Position numbers and translations under genes: made by a program. Of a DNA stretch of 47,116 bases, positions 24,146-32,823 are shown piece by piece. This DNA is from Clostridia bacterium (GTDB lineage: Bacteria; Bacillota; Clostridia; Christensenellales; Aristaeellaceae), in the NCBI GenBank assembly GCA_017470945.1, contig JAFUXH010000129.1, positions 1-47,116 of the forward strand. The letters run 5' to 3'. The notes beneath the pieces were generated by a model. It had not been told where the DNA came from. It did no database searches and saw nothing but the letters and a program-made list of their open reading frames with translations. The number at the start of each line of letters is the position of its first letter. The stretch's first letter is position 1.

Positions 24146-26410
24146 TCATTCCGCAAGATTCAGTAAATCCTTTAGCAATCGCTTGGCCATTTCCTTGCCG
24201 TGGGGCCCCACCTCGCCCACCGGGCCCACGCAGCTGGGGCAGCCCGCCGGGCAGGGGCAGTCGTTTACCAGGGTCAGGGCGTGTGTCAGCAGGATATCCC
24301 GCATGCGGAAGGCCTTTTCCGCCAGGCCCACGCCGCCGGGACAGTTATCATACAGGATCACGGTGGGCTTGCCCGTAAAGGGGCATTTCACCTGGTAAGA
24401 AACGGCGATATCCCGCTGGGAGCACATCAGATACAGCGGGGCCAGGATGCGCAGCAAATTGGCGATGCCCAGCATGCCGGACTGCAGATCGTCCTTCTCA
24501 TATTTCGCGGCGATCGCATCCGGCACCGTGCGCCACATGGCGGTGGTGTGCATTTCGGTTTCGGGCAGGCGCACCGGGCCGAAGCCCACGTTTTCCCCAT
24601 CCTCGAACCGCATTTTTTTGAAGATCTTGACCAGCGCCACCACCTTGACCTCGCCCAGGGCCGCGTCCTCCTCTTCCTTTTCCACGTCCAGCAGGCTCAG
24701 GCTGACGTTCAAATCGGCGTCGGTGTAGTAATCCACGTTGACCCGGCGGATAAAGGCCTTGCACGCGTCAAAATCCAGTTCCTCCACCTGGTAGGTCAAT
24801 CCCTCGTGCAAATAGATGGCGTTAGGGTGCAGCAACATGGGGGCGGTGAACCGGTCCATTTCCCCCACGATCCGGGGATGGGCGGGATCGGTGATATCGT
24901 TGATCAGGAAATTCTCGGTCATGGCGGTGCGCAGGCTCATTTCGCTGGCGGGAAAATCCTCCGCCATCCAGTGGTAGGTATCCCCCACCCGGCGCAGGAT
25001 GCTGCTGTCGGCCAGATATTCCAGCATCTCGTCGCCCCCGGCGGCGTTGCCCAGGGTTTCCCCCGCCTTGAAGGGCAATTCGTAGGCGGCGCATTTGAAA
25101 TGGCTCATCAGGATGTACAGGTTATCGGGGTTCAGCAGGGCGTTTTCCGCCGGCTGGCCGAAAAAGTAATCCGGGTGGGTGACGATGAATTGATCCAGCG
25201 CGTTGCTGGACGCCACCATGATCGTGACCGACACGCCGTTCCTTCTGCCCGCCCGGCCCGATTGCTGCCAGGTGCTGGCGATGGTGCCGGGATAGCCGCA
25301 CAGCACGCAGGCCTCCAGCGCGCCGATATCGATGCCCAATTCCAGGGCGTTGGTGGATACCACCGCCTGGATCTGCCCGCTGCGCAGGCCCCGCTCGATC
25401 TCCCGGCGCTCGTGGGGCAGATATCCGCCCCGGTAGCCCCGCACCTTGCCGCTGTTGCCGATGGGATCGGCCACCAGCTCCTTCAATTGCCGGGTCAGCA
25501 CCTCCACCTGCAGCCTGCTTTTGGCGAACACGATGCTCTGCACCCCGTTGCGCACCAGCATGGAGGCGATGGCCCGGGTTTCGGGCAGCACCGGCTTGCG
25601 GATGCCCAATTGCTGGTTCACCACCGGCGGATTATAGAAAATATAATGCTTTTCCCCCGCCGGGGCGCCGTTGTTATCCACCAGTGTCACTTCCCGGCCG
25701 ATCAGGGTTTCGGCCAGTTCCTTGGGGTTTTGAATGGTGGCGCTGCACAGGATGAACTGAGGATGGCTGCCGTAGAATTCGCACAGCCGCAAAAGCCTAC
25801 GCAGCACGTTGGCCAAGTTGCTGCCGAACACCCCCCGGTAGGTGTGAATTTCATCCACCACGATGTATTTCAGGTTTTCAAACAGCTTCACCCATTTGGT
25901 ATGCTGGGGCAGGATGCCGCTGTGCAGCATATCGGGGTTGGTGACCACCACGTGGCCCGCCTGCCGCACCGCCCGCCGGGCCGCCGCCGGAGTATCGCCG
26001 TCGTAGGTGTAGGTTTTGATATCCACCTGCAATTGCTCAATCAGTTCATACAATTCGCTGACCTGATCGGCTGACAGGGCCTTTGTGGGAAACAGATACA
26101 GGGCCCGTGCGTCGGGATTTTTCAAAATCTCCGCCAGCACCGGCAGATTGTAGCACAGCGTTTTCCCCGACGCGGTGGGGGTGACCACCACGTAATCCTT
26201 CCCCGCCTGGGAAGCCTCGAAGCAGGAGGCCTGGTGGGTATACAATTTCTGCACCCCATGCCGGGCCAGCGCCTGGGGCAGTCGCGGGTCGATGCCCTCC
26301 GGCCAGGGGGCGTATTGGGCCTGCCGGGGCGGCACCGTGCGCCATGCCGTCACGTTGTCCATAAACACGGGGTTGTTTTTCAGCTTTTCCAGCAGCTGCG
26401 GCAGGTTCAC
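24146..26410 (-). CDS. mrfA: DEAD/DEAH-box helicase with DUF1998 zinc domain (MrfA/YprA-like)
   Basis: A 754-residue superfamily 2 helicase. Motif I is PTASGKT, motif II DEIH (IVVDEIHTYRG), motif III SAT, motif V STNALELGIDIG, motif VI QQSGRAGR. The C-terminal DUF1998 domain ends with a four-Cys cluster (CPCPAGCPSC) that binds zinc. Length and order match Bacillus MrfA (YprA), which acts in mitomycin-damage repair with the exonuclease MrfB; no MrfB gene is in the window. Start ATG 26410 follows GGAGGGATGCGCC. An Hrq1-like label is the alternative. Confidence 0.9.
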   Translation of the reverse strand: MNLPQLLEKLKNNPVFMDNVTAWRTVPPRQAQYAPWPEGIDPRLPQALARHGVQKLYTHQASCFEASQAGKDYVVVTPTASGKTLCYNLPVLAEILKNPDARALYLFPTKALSADQVSELYELIEQLQVDIKTYTYDGDTPAAARRAVRQAGHVVVTNPDMLHSGILPQHTKWVKLFENLKYIVVDEIHTYRGVFGSNLANVLRRLLRLCEFYGSHPQFILCSATIQNPKELAETLIGREVTLVDNNGAPAGEKHYIFYNPPVVNQQLGIRKPVLPETRAIASMLVRNGVQSIVFAKSRLQVEVLTRQLKELVADPIGNSGKVRGYRGGYLPHERREIERGLRSGQIQAVVSTNALELGIDIGALEACVLCGYPGTIASTWQQSGRAGRRNGVSVTIMVASSNALDQFIVTHPDYFFGQPAENALLNPDNLYILMSHFKCAAYELPFKAGETLGNAAGGDEMLEYLADSSILRRVGDTYHWMAEDFPASEMSLRTAMTENFLINDITDPAHPRIVGEMDRFTAPMLLHPNAIYLHEGLTYQVEELDFDACKAFIRRVNVDYYTDADLNVSLSLLDVEKEEEDAALGEVKVVALVKIFKKMRFEDGENVGFGPVRLPETEMHTTAMWRTVPDAIAAKYEKDDLQSGMLGIANLLRILAPLYLMCSQRDIAVSYQVKCPFTGKPTVILYDNCPGGVGLAEKAFRMRDILLTHALTLVNDCPCPAGCPSCVGPVGEVGPHGKEMAKRLLKDLLNLAE

Positions 26411-26488
26411 GGCGCATCCCTCCTCATGGCGTCAGCCAAACAGTTGTTCTGATTATACCGCGTTTCCGTGCAGAATGCAAGGGAGGGT

Positions 26489-27127
26489 TCATCGCCTGCT
26501 GTTGATCCGGAAGCGGATATGCCGGATCAGCAGCTTCAACCGCAAATACATATCCTTCCCAAAGAACAGGAAAAACGGCGCCAGCGACAGCGCCAGCACG
26601 ATTTTGTAAGGCATTGGGCCGGCGAAAAACTCATACGCCAATTCCGCCCCCCAGAACCAGCCGATCCACTTCACCTTCACCGGCAGGAAGAAAAACAGAT
26701 TGAACGTCATATCGGGGTACAGCACCGCGAAGGCCAGCAGCAGAGAGGTATTCAGGTAGGCGTTGGTGGTCACGCCGGTGATCATGCCGGCGGCGATGCA
26801 GCAGACTGCGCCGATGCCGTAATACAGGGTGAACCGGCGGCTGCCCCAGTGGTTTTCCAACGACGTACCCAGGAAGTAATAGAAATACAGGCTGAACAGG
26901 ATCCAGATCGTGCTGCTATCAGGCGGCAGGAACAGGAAGGTGACCAGTCGCCACACCTGGCCGCGCAGGATCAGCGCCCGGTTGAAATACAGCAATTCCC
27001 AGGCGCTGCGGGGCAAGGGCAGATATTCCAGCACAAACACCCCCAGCATGGCCAGGCACAGGTATTTCATCAAATTCGGGATCGCCCATTTTCCCATTTT
27101 CCGTTCGATGCGATTCAGCCAATCCAC
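26489..27127 (-). CDS. Rhomboid-like polytopic membrane protein, probably non-proteolytic
   Basis: A 212-residue protein with about six membrane helices and a short basic C-terminus (RLKLLIRHIRFRINSRR). The overall pattern fits the rhomboid fold: a W-R-L-V-T-F motif after loop 1 (RGQVWRLVTFLFLPP), then YYFLGTSLENHWGSRRFTLY. The catalytic serine motif G-x-S-G and the partner histidine are not seen where expected (NTSLLLAFAVLYPD replaces them), so peptidase activity is doubtful. GTG start at 27127, nine bases after GGAGG. It lies 15 bases downstream of the nitroreductase gene and is probably co-transcribed. Confidence 0.75.
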   Translation of the reverse strand: MDWLNRIERKMGKWAIPNLMKYLCLAMLGVFVLEYLPLPRSAWELLYFNRALILRGQVWRLVTFLFLPPDSSTIWILFSLYFYYFLGTSLENHWGSRRFTLYYGIGAVCCIAAGMITGVTTNAYLNTSLLLAFAVLYPDMTFNLFFFLPVKVKWIGWFWGAELAYEFFAGPMPYKIVLALSLAPFFLFFGKDMYLRLKLLIRHIRFRINSRR

Positions 27128-27142
27128 ATTTTCTCACCTCCG

Positions 27143-27676
27143 TTATCTTTCCCCGGGAAAGCAATTGAACCACGCCCGGGCCTCAAACGCCTTTTTCCGG
27201 GGCGGCGCGGCCTCCCCCGCCGCCCGGCCCACCGGCAGGAAGCACACCAATTCGTACCCCTCCGGCACGCCCAGGATGCGGGCCATCTGATCGCAGATGC
27301 GATCGTCGTCGGTGATATGGCCCTCGTACCAGCAGCTTTGATACCCCAGCGCCACAATGGCCAGCAGCATGTTTTCAATGGCGGCAGAATAATCCTGCAC
27401 CGCAAAGCACCGGTCGCGGTAGGCGTTGATCCGTTGGGTCAGCACGCAGATGGCGGCGGGGGCGGTTTCCCCCACGGGCGGCGTGATCACCTGGCGCAAT
27501 TTGCGCAGCACCTCCGGGTCGTCCACCGCCAGCAGGCTGGTGGTTTGCTTGTTGCAGCCGGATGGCGCGGCCAGCCCGGCCTCCATGATGGCGGTCAGGT
27601 CCTGCCGGGGCACGGGATCCGGCAAAAATTTTCCCCGGTAGCTGCGCCGGTTTCGGATGGCTTCCAACACCTGCAT
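27143..27676 (-). CDS. Nitroreductase-family flavoprotein
   Basis: A 177-residue FMN enzyme of the nitroreductase fold. IRNRRSYRGKFLPDPVP is the N-terminal FMN-phosphate-binding arm, AGLAAPSGCNKQTT the second FMN contact, and the helix DYSAAIENMLLAIVALGYQS-CW the family core. It would use NAD(P)H to reduce quinones, nitro compounds or flavins; the physiological substrate is unknown. ATG 27676 follows AGGAGA. The gene starts 24 bases after the stop of the large antiporter-like subunit, so it probably trails the ion-translocation operon. Confidence 0.88.
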   Translation of the reverse strand: MQVLEAIRNRRSYRGKFLPDPVPRQDLTAIMEAGLAAPSGCNKQTTSLLAVDDPEVLRKLRQVITPPVGETAPAAICVLTQRINAYRDRCFAVQDYSAAIENMLLAIVALGYQSCWYEGHITDDDRICDQMARILGVPEGYELVCFLPVGRAAGEAAPPRKKAFEARAWFNCFPGER

Positions 27677-27699
27677 TTTTTCCGATCTCCTATCTCATT

Positions 27700-29865
27700 T
27701 TACACGCCGATGCGGATGAACACGTACAGGATAGCCGCCACGATGCCCATGGCGCACAGCAGCAGGCCGAAGGATACCGCGTTGGTGACGGCGTTGCCGT
27801 AGCGCATATCCTGCTCGTCCCGCTGGGGCAGCCACCGGCCGGGCCAAAGGAAGCGGCCCGCGCGGTGCAGCCCCTCCGCCAAGGCGCTGGCCAGGCGGGT
27901 GAAAATGCTGTGGTTCCTGGCCCGGCGCAATTCCTGCCGATTGGTCAGGAAAAGCTCCCGCACAAGCAACAGCGTATGATCCACCAGTTCGTCAAACACT
28001 CGGCCAAAAGCCGTCAGGACGGTGGGGATCGTTTTTGTCACGAACCGGCAGGACAGCAATTCATCGCACCCCCGGGCCAGCAGGGTGAAAAAGCCGGCGA
28101 AATATTTTGTGACCAGCCGGCTGTCGGGCAGATGATCCAGGAAGGACGCTATGCCGCACCCCAAAGCGGGCAGGAAGCGGCAGAATACCGGCCGGTAGAA
28201 CAGTTCCTCCAGGTCCAGCCAGGCGGGCCAGACGTTCCGATAGCCCGCCTTTTCCCCATACAGCACCGGCCGCACAAACAGCATATACACAGCCGTTCCG
28301 ATGATCAGGCTGATCCCGCCGCCCATCAGGTTGGTTAGGCTGAAGAAATCGAGGTGGGTGATCACGCCGCGGTTGAGGAAGGAAACGCATTTACCCGTCA
28401 GCCGCAGCAAGGTCTCATTGGGCAGCGTCCCCAGGATGGGCAGGGGGATGGCTGTGACGATCAGCGTGATCGCCGAGCGTTTGGTCAGGTAGCGGCCGTT
28501 CATGGCGTCGTATTTTTTCTGCAGCCCGGCATCGGGATTTTTTTGCCAGAACAGGCAGATGTACAGCTTCAGCATATAGGCCGTGGTCAGGCCGGCGGCG
28601 AACAGGAACACCCATTCGCAGAAGCGATAGATGGAAAAGCCCTCGATCTCCTCCGCCAGCTCCACCAGGCTCTCGTGGATCATGGTTTTCGACGTATAGC
28701 CGTTGAGCAGCGGCACGCCCGCCAAGCCCAGGGCCCCCAGCAGGAACACGACGTGCAAAAGCGGCTTGCCCCGGCCAAAGCCCCGCAGCTTGCTTAAATC
28801 CAGGGTGTGGGCGTTCATATACACCGCCCCGGCGCACAGGAACAGGCACAGCTTCAGCAGGGAATGATTCACCATGTGCCCCACCGTGCCGGCGGCGGGC
28901 AGCGCCCCGTGGTGCCCCAGCAGGATGGCGCAGGCCAGCCCCACTGTGATGTACCCGATCTGGGACAGGGAGGAGCAGGCCAGCGTGCGCTTCAGATTGA
29001 CGGAAAACACCGCCAGCACCGCCCCCAGCGTCATGGTAACCAGGCCCAGGGCCAGCATCACGTGGCCGAAGGCGGGGGTTTCCCCCATCAGGTTCATGCC
29101 AATGGCGATGACGCCGAACAGGCCGGTTTTGGTCAGCATGCCGGACAGCAAGGCGCTGGCCGGGGCGGGAGCCACCGGGTGCGCCTTGGGCAGCCAAATG
29201 TGCAGCGGGGCCATGCCGGCCTTGGCACAGTAGCCCACCAGCATCAGCGCGGCGGGCAGCGCAAGGCCGCTTTCCCCCATATGGGCCTTCAAATCGGCAA
29301 AGAACAGGCTGCCTGTCTGCCGCCAGCACAAGAACATACCCATCAGCGTCACCATGCCGCAGGCCACCGATACGCCCAGATAGGTTTGGGCCGCCCGCAT
29401 GGCCCCTTCGGTTTCCTCGTGGGCCACCCAGGGGTAGGAAGCGATGGACATGATTTCAAAGAAAACGAAGGTGGTGTACAGATCATCGGACAGGAACACC
29501 CCCATCACCCCGCACAGGGTGATCAGGGTAAAGCAGGCGTAGCGCCCGCCGTTGGCCCGGTGATGGGCGAAGTATTCCGGCGAAAACTGGGCGGCGCAGG
29601 CCCACATGAAGCTGGCCAACAGCACATACATGGCCCGGAAGAAATCCACCCGGAAATGCAACCCCAGGCCGCAGATGCCGGGGGCGTCCAGGGATATATC
29701 CGCCCCCTGCCACGCCTGATAGGCGAGCCACAGCGACAGCATGAGCTGGGCCAGGGTGAACAGGCGCACGAAAAGCTCCCGGACCTTGCCGTTTTTCCGC
29801 CCGCTCAGCGGGGCGATCACCGCGCCGCACAGGGGAAGCAGCAGCAACGCAAGCACGATCCTCAT
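27700..29865 (-). CDS. Large antiporter-like subunit (NuoL/HyfB type) with long C-terminal extension
   Basis: A 721-residue polytopic proton- or sodium-conducting transporter subunit (Proton_antipo_M). The conserved glutamate lies in TTFVFFEIMSIASYPWVAHE and the conserved lysines in GYCAKAGMAPLHIWLPKAHP and SALLSGMLTKTGLFG. H-M-V-N-H-S-L-L-K-L continues the pump-channel pattern. About 14 core helices are followed by a tail with an amphipathic region and a final helix (FGLLLCAMGIVAAILYVFI), reminiscent of the lateral helix of NuoL. ATG 29865 overlaps the upstream stop by four bases (ATGA); longer starts were rejected. Last and largest of the four such subunits. Confidence 0.85.
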   Translation of the reverse strand: MRIVLALLLLPLCGAVIAPLSGRKNGKVRELFVRLFTLAQLMLSLWLAYQAWQGADISLDAPGICGLGLHFRVDFFRAMYVLLASFMWACAAQFSPEYFAHHRANGGRYACFTLITLCGVMGVFLSDDLYTTFVFFEIMSIASYPWVAHEETEGAMRAAQTYLGVSVACGMVTLMGMFLCWRQTGSLFFADLKAHMGESGLALPAALMLVGYCAKAGMAPLHIWLPKAHPVAPAPASALLSGMLTKTGLFGVIAIGMNLMGETPAFGHVMLALGLVTMTLGAVLAVFSVNLKRTLACSSLSQIGYITVGLACAILLGHHGALPAAGTVGHMVNHSLLKLCLFLCAGAVYMNAHTLDLSKLRGFGRGKPLLHVVFLLGALGLAGVPLLNGYTSKTMIHESLVELAEEIEGFSIYRFCEWVFLFAAGLTTAYMLKLYICLFWQKNPDAGLQKKYDAMNGRYLTKRSAITLIVTAIPLPILGTLPNETLLRLTGKCVSFLNRGVITHLDFFSLTNLMGGGISLIIGTAVYMLFVRPVLYGEKAGYRNVWPAWLDLEELFYRPVFCRFLPALGCGIASFLDHLPDSRLVTKYFAGFFTLLARGCDELLSCRFVTKTIPTVLTAFGRVFDELVDHTLLLVRELFLTNRQELRRARNHSIFTRLASALAEGLHRAGRFLWPGRWLPQRDEQDMRYGNAVTNAVSFGLLLCAMGIVAAILYVFIRIGV

Positions 29866-31316
29866 CCGCCGATCACCTCCGCCATCCGGCTCAAAAACGC
29901 CATAATATTCCCGGCAAACACGCTGCCCAGCAGCAGGATCAGGCACAGCAGCATGAGGGACGCGCGCATGCACGCGCCGCCCTCCCGGGGGCGCTCATTT
30001 TCCCCGAGCGCCGGCTTCATAAAGAAGGCGGGAAACACCACCGTGAAAATATACACCGCCGTCAGCACCGCGGAAATCAGCAGCGCCACGGCGCCCGCGT
30101 ACGGCCACAGCCCGCCCTCCGAAAAGGCGGCGGTGACCAGGGCGTATTTGCTCACAAACCCCGGCATGGGCGGCACCCCCATGAGGGATATGCCCGCCAG
30201 GGCGTAGGCCCCGAAGGTCAGGGGCATGTATTTTCCCAAGCCATGCATGGACCGCACCTGGGTGCGCCCGGTCTGCACCATCACGGAGCCGGCGCAGAAA
30301 AACAGGATGATCTTGGTCATGCCGTGAAACACCATGTGGGACAGCCCGGCGGCCAGCCCCTCGCCGCTGAGCAGCGACAGGCCGAAAAGCATGTAGCTCA
30401 GATTGCTCACCGTGCTCCAGGCCAGGCGGCGCTTCATGTGCTGCTCCCGCACCGCCATGGCGGAGCCATACAGCACCGTGGCGGCGGACAGGATCAGCAT
30501 CGCCGTCTGCGCCCAGCCGCCCCGCAGGGCGGAGGGGGGGATCACGTAATACAGCAGCCGCGCCACGGCGAACACCCCGGCGTTGACCACCGCCACCGCG
30601 TGCAGCAGCGCCGTCACCGGCGTGGGGGCCACCGACGCCTTCGGCAGCCAGCGGGACAGGGGCAGCACCGCCGCCTTGGCCCCAAAGCCCACGAACCCCA
30701 GCAGCGCGATGGGCCCCAGCCAGGGGCTTGTGAGCCCCGCTTCGCCGCCCGGATGGAACGCGCCAGCGCCCAGGGCGTACAGCCCCATCATGGCCACGAA
30801 GCCCAGGGCCGCGCCGCCGAACAGATAGATCATATACTGCCTGGCAGACCGGGTGGATTCATCATCCTTTTCGTGCCACACCAGGGGCACGGTGAGCAGG
30901 GTCAAAAATTCATAGCTCACATAGAGGGTGAACAGGTTGGCCGCGCAGGCCAACAGCACCGCCACGCCGAAGGTCATGGTGTACCAGGTAAAGAAACGGC
31001 CTTCCCGGCGTTCGTGCTTCATATAATCGACGGCGTACAGCACCGCGAAGGGCCACAAAAGCGCCGCCACGCCCAGGTAGACCCGCCCCGCGTCGTCCAG
31101 CGCCCAACGCAGGGTCAGCGGATCGGCGATGGGGATTTCGATATCGGGGGCCCAAAGCGCCCTCTGCCCCGCGAATACCCCGTACAGGCACAGGGCGCTG
31201 GTCAGGCAGGTGACGATCAGCACATACAGCATCCGCGCCCGCCTGCTTCGTATGCGCAGGCAGGGCAGCAGTGCCCCGGCAATCAGCGGCAGCGCCGCCG
31301 TGAATAACAACAGCAT
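29862..31316 (-). CDS. Antiporter-like subunit (NuoL/MrpA-N-terminal type)
   Basis: A 484-residue membrane protein with about 14 helices, of the complex I/Mrp antiporter family. Conserved sites: Glu in TLYVSYEFLTLLTVPLVWHE and Lys in VGFGAKAAVLPLSRWLPKAS. The segment PTPVTALLHAVAVVNAGVFA is the MrpA/NuoL-type signature (LLHA...V-x-AGV), with Asn where some homologues have Lys. Start ATG 31316 follows AAGGAG. Ten bases after the previous gene; coupled to the next by ATGA. Together with three homologous subunits it would form a long row of ion channels. Assignment to L versus M is uncertain. Confidence 0.83.
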   Translation of the reverse strand: MLLLFTAALPLIAGALLPCLRIRSRRARMLYVLIVTCLTSALCLYGVFAGQRALWAPDIEIPIADPLTLRWALDDAGRVYLGVAALLWPFAVLYAVDYMKHERREGRFFTWYTMTFGVAVLLACAANLFTLYVSYEFLTLLTVPLVWHEKDDESTRSARQYMIYLFGGAALGFVAMMGLYALGAGAFHPGGEAGLTSPWLGPIALLGFVGFGAKAAVLPLSRWLPKASVAPTPVTALLHAVAVVNAGVFAVARLLYYVIPPSALRGGWAQTAMLILSAATVLYGSAMAVREQHMKRRLAWSTVSNLSYMLFGLSLLSGEGLAAGLSHMVFHGMTKIILFFCAGSVMVQTGRTQVRSMHGLGKYMPLTFGAYALAGISLMGVPPMPGFVSKYALVTAAFSEGGLWPYAGAVALLISAVLTAVYIFTVVFPAFFMKPALGENERPREGGACMRASLMLLCLILLLGSVFAGNIMAFLSRMAEVIGG

Positions 31317-31326
31317 TGGTTTCTCC

Positions 31327-32787
31327 TTATCCCATCAGCGCAGCGGCCAAAGCAGAAAGATGATCGATCATCCCGCCGGAAAACACACCCAGCAGCACGA
31401 TCAGCGCGGCGTACGCCCCCATGGGCAGCAGCATGCGCCACCCCGCCTCGCACCGGGGGCCGGGCACGTAGCTTTCCCCGGGGAAGCAGCCCCGGATCAC
31501 GATGGTGAACAGGTAAGCCGCCGTCAGCACGGCGGAAATCAGCAGCGCCGTGGGGCCCACCCAGCTGTAGGAAATGCCGGTGGCCAGGGCGCCCTGGGCC
31601 AGGTTCCATTTGCTGATGAAGCCGCCGGTGGGCGGGATGCCAACCAAACCCAGGGAAGCCACGGTGAAGAAGGCGTAGGTCCAGGGCATTTGCCGGCCCA
31701 GGCCGTCCAATTCCTCCACCCGGGTCTTTTCGGTTTTGTGAATGATGCTGCCGGCGCCCATGAACAGGGTGTTCTTCATCAGGCTGTGGAAAATCACGTG
31801 CAGCACCGCGCCGACGAACCCGACCTCCGTCATGGTGAACAGGCCGAACAGCACGTAGGATACCTGAGATACGGAGGAATAGGCCAGCCGCTTTTTCAGC
31901 TTCTTTTCCTTGAACGCCAGCAGCGACCCCATCAGGATGGTGATCAGGCTCAGGGCCAGCAGGGTCATCTGCACCCAGGTGCCGCGCAGCCGCTGCGCCC
32001 CCGCCACGGAATACAGCACCCTGACCGCGCCCAGCACGCCCATTTTCGTGATCACGCCGGACAGCACGGCGCTGGCCGGGGCCGGGGCCACTGGGTGGGC
32101 GGTAGGCAGCCAGCCGTGCAGCGGGAACATGCCGGCCTTCACCCCAAAGCCCATCAGCATCACCAGGAAAATGGCCAGGGCCAGGCTTTCCTTGCCCGCC
32201 AATTGCTCCGCGGTCAGAGGACCGGCGACAAAATCCCCCGTGCCGCCCACGCTGCCCACGAAGAAAATGCCGATCAGGGCGGCGGACGCGCCGATGACGG
32301 AATAAATCAGGTATTTGATGGCGGCGGCCACCGCCTCCTTATCCATGTTGTGCAGCACCAGCGGCACGGTCAGCAGCGTCATGGCCTCATAAAACATATA
32401 GAAGGTGACCAGGTTGCCGCTGACGGACAGGGCGTGCAGGATGCCCTGGGTGATGGTATAGAACATATAAAACCGCCCGGGGTTTTTGTCATGCTCCAGA
32501 TACTCGGTGGCGTACAGCCCCACCCCCGGCCAGATGACGGCGATCAGCAGCAGGTAGACCCGGCTCATGCCGTCCACCCGCAGGGTCAGTGCCAGCAGGT
32601 CGGTCCAGCGCAGGGTGATTTCCCCCGTTTCCGGCAGCAGGGCGTTCACCGCGGCCAGGGCGGCGGACAAAAGAATGGTGCCCAGCGTGGCGGCGTTCAG
32701 GGCCCTGCCCTTCAGCCCCATGCCCCGCCAGATCAGGGCCAGCACGATGGGCAGCAGCACCGGCAGGATCAACAGACAATTCAGCAT
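31327..32787 (-). CDS. Antiporter-like subunit (NuoM/N type)
   Basis: A 486-residue protein of the Proton_antipo_M family, about 14 helices. Conserved sites: FYMFYEAMTLLTVPLVLHN (Glu), GFGVKAGMFPLHGWLPTAHP (Lys), SAVLSGVITKMGVLGAVRVL (second Lys) and LKKRLAYSSVSQVSYVLFGL. ATG 32787 lies eight bases after GGAGG; the ATG at 32802 precedes that site. The sequence resembles its 31316 neighbour more than the MrpD-like subunit upstream, as in E-x-LTLLTVPLV, suggesting an in-operon duplication. Confidence 0.85.
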   Translation of the reverse strand: MLNCLLILPVLLPIVLALIWRGMGLKGRALNAATLGTILLSAALAAVNALLPETGEITLRWTDLLALTLRVDGMSRVYLLLIAVIWPGVGLYATEYLEHDKNPGRFYMFYTITQGILHALSVSGNLVTFYMFYEAMTLLTVPLVLHNMDKEAVAAAIKYLIYSVIGASAALIGIFFVGSVGGTGDFVAGPLTAEQLAGKESLALAIFLVMLMGFGVKAGMFPLHGWLPTAHPVAPAPASAVLSGVITKMGVLGAVRVLYSVAGAQRLRGTWVQMTLLALSLITILMGSLLAFKEKKLKKRLAYSSVSQVSYVLFGLFTMTEVGFVGAVLHVIFHSLMKNTLFMGAGSIIHKTEKTRVEELDGLGRQMPWTYAFFTVASLGLVGIPPTGGFISKWNLAQGALATGISYSWVGPTALLISAVLTAAYLFTIVIRGCFPGESYVPGPRCEAGWRMLLPMGAYAALIVLLGVFSGGMIDHLSALAAALMG

Positions 32788-32823
32788 GATCAATTCCTCC
32801 ATCTATCTTTCATCCGTTGGAAA

